The notes under the pieces: generated by a model
What the model was told of the DNA's origin: nothing
Seen by the model: only the letters and a program-made list of their open reading frames with translations
Databases searched by the model: none
Program-made: the position numbers and the translations under genes
Assembly: GCF_900637185.1 (NCBI RefSeq)
Contig: NZ_LR134352.1
Location: 5,508,001-5,572,000 of the forward strand
Origin: Nocardia asteroides
GTDB taxonomy: Bacteria; Actinomycetota; Actinomycetes; Mycobacteriales; Mycobacteriaceae
Direction: 5' to 3'
DNA: 64,000 nt
Shown: in pieces, positions 61,627-64,000 of the stretch
Layout: the number at the start of each line of letters is the position of its first letter
How positions within the stretch are numbered: the stretch's first letter is position 1

Positions 61627-62394
61627 ATGCCTAACATCAATGATGTGCCAGGTAAACGAGATGTCGCTACCCGCCGTGCGTCGACACAGCCCGGTGAACA
61701 GGCCGAACTCGCTGCCACCGCGACGCTCGCGCCCGAGTTGACCGCGGTGGCGCAGGACTATCTGAAGGTCATCTGGACCGCCCAGGAGTGGTCGCAGGAG
61801 AAGGTCTCCACCAAGTTGCTCGCCGAACGCATCGGCGTGTCCGCCTCGACCGTGTCCGAGGCCGTGCGCAAGCTCGCCGACCAGGGCCTGGTCGAGCACG
61901 CCCGCTACGGCGCGATCACCCTCACCGAGCACGGCCGCCGCGCCGCCGTGGCCATGGTGCGCAGGCACCGGCTGATCGAGACGTTCCTGGTGAACGAACT
62001 CGGCTACGGCTGGGACGAGGTGCACGACGAGGCCGAGGTGCTCGAACACGCCGTCTCCGAACTGCTCATGTCGCGCATCGACGCCAAACTCGGCCACCCC
62101 GACCGCGACCCGCACGGTGACCCCATCCCCTCGGTCGACGGCGCGGTCCCCACGCCTCCGGCCCGCCGGCTGTCCGACTTCGCCGCGGGCGAATCGGGCC
62201 GGGTGGCCCGCATCTCCGACTCCGACCCGGCCATGCTGCGCTACTTCGATTCGGTCGGCATCGCCCTGGACACCGTCATCGAGGTCGAGGAACGCCGCGA
62301 TTTCGCCGGCACCATCGCCGTCCGCCTCGGCGCCGCCGCCACCCCCACCGAACTGGGCACACTTGCCGCCGAGGCGATCTGGCTGACGGCCTAG
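61627..62394 (+). CDS. DtxR/MntR-family metal-dependent repressor (SirR-like)
   Basis: 255 aa. After ~35 variable residues, the winged helix runs AVAQDYLKVIWTAQEWSQEK, VSTKLLAERIGVSASTVSEA, VRKLADQGLVEHARYGAITL. The dimerisation/metal domain has EVHDEAEVLEHAVSELL and DRDPHGDPIPSVDG, with the His/Glu/Cys-type ligands usual in the family. The C-terminal ~75 residues form an FeoA/SH3-like domain. Corresponds by position to Rv2788 (sirR); Mn(II) is the likely corepressor. ATG at 61627 has a poor ribosome site; in-frame GTG at 61645 is an alternative. Confidence 0.9.
   Translation: MPNINDVPGKRDVATRRASTQPGEQAELAATATLAPELTAVAQDYLKVIWTAQEWSQEKVSTKLLAERIGVSASTVSEAVRKLADQGLVEHARYGAITLTEHGRRAAVAMVRRHRLIETFLVNELGYGWDEVHDEAEVLEHAVSELLMSRIDAKLGHPDRDPHGDPIPSVDGAVPTPPARRLSDFAAGESGRVARISDSDPAMLRYFDSVGIALDTVIEVEERRDFAGTIAVRLGAAATPTELGTLAAEAIWLTA
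61634..61646. promoter_or_regulatory. Palindrome overlapping the repressor start
   Basis: ACATCA-A-TGATGT lies just after the annotated ATG. If the real start is the GTG at 61645, or the transcript is leaderless, it could be an autoregulatory site for the encoded repressor. Confidence 0.3.
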
Positions 62395-62403
62395 GTCCAC
62401 ATC

Positions 62404-63213
62404 TCAGCAGGAGAAGTAGTGCCGCATGGAGTCGGGGACGCCCGCGGCGCTCGCTTCGGTCCAGCAGACGGTGTGCGGGAACTGGACGTAGGTCAGCCAG
62501 GCGCCGCTGGATCGGGTGATGATGCGCTGGTTGTCGCCGGGGCTGTTCCAGGAGACGACGGCCCAGCGGCCGTCGCACAGTGAGATGGCGGCGTCCGGGC
62601 CCGGATCCACGCCGAGCTCGGTTTCGACGGTGGTCTCCGCGCAGGCCGACGCCGGATCCGCGGACGCGTCCTGGAAACGCAGGTTTCCGGTGACGGTGGC
62701 GCCCGCCTCGACGAGGAACAGCGCGTGCATACCCTCGGGAACGGGGTTCGTGCCCGCGGGCGCGGTCATGCCGAACCGGTAGCAGCCGGTCACCGCCGTG
62801 AACACGGCCAGGCCGGAGGCGTCGGTGACGGCGTCCTGACGCTGTGTCTCGGTGGTCTCGCCGACGGGGATGTCGTGGCCCGCCGGGTCGCACGGCTGCT
62901 GCAGCGACAGGTGGACCGGCACACCGGGGACCGGCAGGCCGGACAGGGTGGCCGTGCGCAGGACGACGGTGCCGGTCGCGGTGGCGGGTGGCGGGGTCGT
63001 GGTCCGGGCGGTCGTCGGTGCGGCGGCGGTACCGATCGGCGGCAGGCTCGTCGGCGCCGCGCTCGGCGGGACGATCACCGACGGCCGTGCCGTGCTGGTT
63101 GGGCGGGCCGGGCTCGACGAACCCGGTGCCTGCGGGTCACCCGTGCCGCAGCCGGCGAGCAGGATCGCCGCCCCCGCGACGACGCCGATCCAGATTCTCC
63201 GCTGCGCAGCCAT
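62404..63213 (-). CDS. Secreted lipoprotein of unknown function
   Basis: 269 aa. Lipobox LLAGC at residues ~18-22, so anchored outside the membrane. Residues ~25-80 are a Pro/Thr/Ser/Ala spacer. A beta-sandwich-like segment follows (TATLSGLPVPGVPVHLSLQ, then DASGLAVFTAVTGCYRFGM), resembling Ig-like or transthyretin-like repeats seen in surface proteins, then a C-terminal Cys-containing part (SLCDGRWAVVSWNSPGDNQR, WLTYVQFPHTVCWTE). Not recognised as a named family. Confidence 0.75.
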   Translation of the reverse strand: MAAQRRIWIGVVAGAAILLAGCGTGDPQAPGSSSPARPTSTARPSVIVPPSAAPTSLPPIGTAAAPTTARTTTPPPATATGTVVLRTATLSGLPVPGVPVHLSLQQPCDPAGHDIPVGETTETQRQDAVTDASGLAVFTAVTGCYRFGMTAPAGTNPVPEGMHALFLVEAGATVTGNLRFQDASADPASACAETTVETELGVDPGPDAAISLCDGRWAVVSWNSPGDNQRIITRSSGAWLTYVQFPHTVCWTEASAAGVPDSMRHYFSC

Positions 63214-63304
63214 GGTCCACCCTCCGAAGCCGATAGCTATACAGGGTGGCTATCGGCGAACAGGATTGTGGTGTTAACCACCGTCCAGTGGCCCTGACAT
63301 CGCG

Positions 63305-63727
63305 TCAGCGCGACAGGAAGTCCAGCAGCACACGGAATTCCGCGAGCGACAGGTAGCCGTCGCCGTCCTGGTCCGCGGCGGCGAGCAGATCCGCCGCGGG
63401 TTCCTCGATCCGGCCGCCGCCGACGTGGCGGATGAGCGAATCCAATTCGGCCACCGAGATCCGCCCGTCCCCGTTGACGTCGAACACCCGGAACGCCGCG
63501 TCGGCGTCGGTGACCTCGATCCGCCCCGCGACCACGGCGGCGTCGAACTCGGCACGGGAGACCAGGAAGTCGCCGTCGGTGTCGGCCGCGGCCACCAGGC
63601 GTTCGATCGCCGCGCGATCGACCTCGGCACCGGCGGAACGGATTCCGGCGGCGATGTCGTCGACCGACACCAGCCCGTCGCCGTCGCGGTCCCACAGCGT
63701 GAACGTGTCGACCGGCTCTGTACTCAT
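63305..63727 (-). CDS. Four-EF-hand calcium-binding protein
   Basis: 140 aa calmodulin-like protein. Calcium loops: DRDGDGLVSVDD (13-24), DTDGDFLVSRAE (49-60), DVNGDGRISVAE (83-94), DQDGDGYLSLAE (119-130). All four have acidic positions 1, 3 and 5 (Asn at one 3) and a final Glu/Asp, so all may bind calcium. Similar to calerythrin and CabA of actinobacteria, cytoplasmic calcium buffers or sensors. ATG at 63727 with AAGGGTAG upstream; in-frame sequence further up is not conserved. Confidence 0.92.
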   Translation of the reverse strand: MSTEPVDTFTLWDRDGDGLVSVDDIAAGIRSAGAEVDRAAIERLVAAADTDGDFLVSRAEFDAAVVAGRIEVTDADAAFRVFDVNGDGRISVAELDSLIRHVGGGRIEEPAADLLAAADQDGDGYLSLAEFRVLLDFLSR

Positions 63728-63879
63728 CTCGCTACCCTTCCCCGCGGCCGCCGAGATGCGCACGACGACCGTCACCGCCACTCTACGGACGCCGAAGCGG
63801 CCATGCCCCGCCCGCGGCATGGCTGCGCGAAGTGAGCACGGCTGGGCCCCGGTGCCACTGCGGTGCACGGCCTTCCGCG

Positions 63880-64000
63880 TCAGTCCCCGATGCCCTGGGG
63901 GCGGACCACCATCACCGACGCCGCGCGCTTGCCGCTCTCCTCGAGCAGCGCGATGGCCCGGCCGGACGGGTCGATCGCCGCATAGACGCCCTTGGTGCCG
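63880..64000 (-). CDS. truB: tRNA pseudouridine(55) synthase TruB, C-terminal end only
   Basis: The last 39 codons before the stop at 63880: GVYAAIDPSGRAIALLEESG, then KRAASVMVVRP. This matches the C-terminal PUA-like end of actinobacterial TruB, and its position next to the SirR-like repressor agrees with the order in M. tuberculosis (Rv2793c). The rest lies beyond base 64000. Confidence 0.75.
   Translation of the reverse strand, partial: GTKGVYAAIDPSGRAIALLEESGKRAASVMVVRPQGIGD

Overview
The window is high-GC actinobacterial chromosome, most probably from Nocardia or a close relative in the Mycobacteriales. Evidence for this is the backbone order, which matches what is known of Mycobacterium tuberculosis from Rv2736c to Rv2793c: recX-recA, a DUF3046 gene, a glycosyltransferase, the clgR-pspA-pspM stress genes, pgsA, argA, ftsK, RNase J-dapA, the Rv2771c/Rv2772c/dapB block, pepR, pnp, rpsO, ribF, a SirR/MntR-type repressor and truB. 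No phage, insertion sequence, rRNA operon or CRISPR array was seen.

Layout. 1-5.5 kb: the start of an osmoprotectant-type ABC permease (cut by the window edge), then recX and recA with a LexA box and a PafBC-type promoter, an NTF2-like protein, a CGNR zinc-finger regulator, a TPR-kinase fusion and DUF3046. 5.5-9.4 kb: accessory enzymes (glycosyltransferase, PIG-L deacetylase, small membrane protein, carboxylesterase). 9.4-13.9 kb: the envelope-stress block pspM-pspA-clgR, preceded by a near-perfect SigE-type promoter, then cinA-C/pgsA and divergent argA. 14-19.7 kb: TerC, a small ORF, a tRNA-Met-like element without a normal D-arm, ftsK and two secreted proteins. 19.7-34 kb: rnj-dapA, a ribbon-helix-helix protein with its own operator-like site, a YcaQ-type glycosylase, a two-component system with an extra kinase-like membrane partner, dapB and neighbours, an alcohol dehydrogenase, a VOC protein, an MFS exporter divergent from an ArsR regulator, and pepR.

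34.1-56.9 kb is one gene: a 7602-residue, seven-module non-ribosomal peptide synthetase ordered A-T-(C-A-T)x6-TE. It separates pnp from pepR, which are near neighbours in M. tuberculosis. It begins without a condensation domain, has six intact HHxxxDG condensation domains, no epimerase, cyclase or methyltransferase, and ends in a type I thioesterase. Selectivity residues read by eye give Ser for modules 1 and 5, nearly identical codes (perhaps Gln) for modules 3 and 7, and no confident substrate for 2, 4 and 6. No MbtH, transporter, phosphopantetheinyl transferase or tailoring gene lies next to it, so it looks like a stand-alone synthetase with its own promoter region (56.9-57.5 kb).

57.5-64 kb returns to housekeeping: pnp, rpsO, ribF, the divergent DtxR/MntR-family repressor, a lipoprotein, an EF-hand protein and the end of truB.

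The main functional themes are DNA damage response (recA, recX, perhaps ycaQ-like), envelope stress (clgR/psp), lysine and cell-wall precursors (dapA, dapB), RNA decay and translation (rnj, pnp, rpsO, truB), and one probable natural-product locus. All family calls come from reading the sequence; no database search was run.
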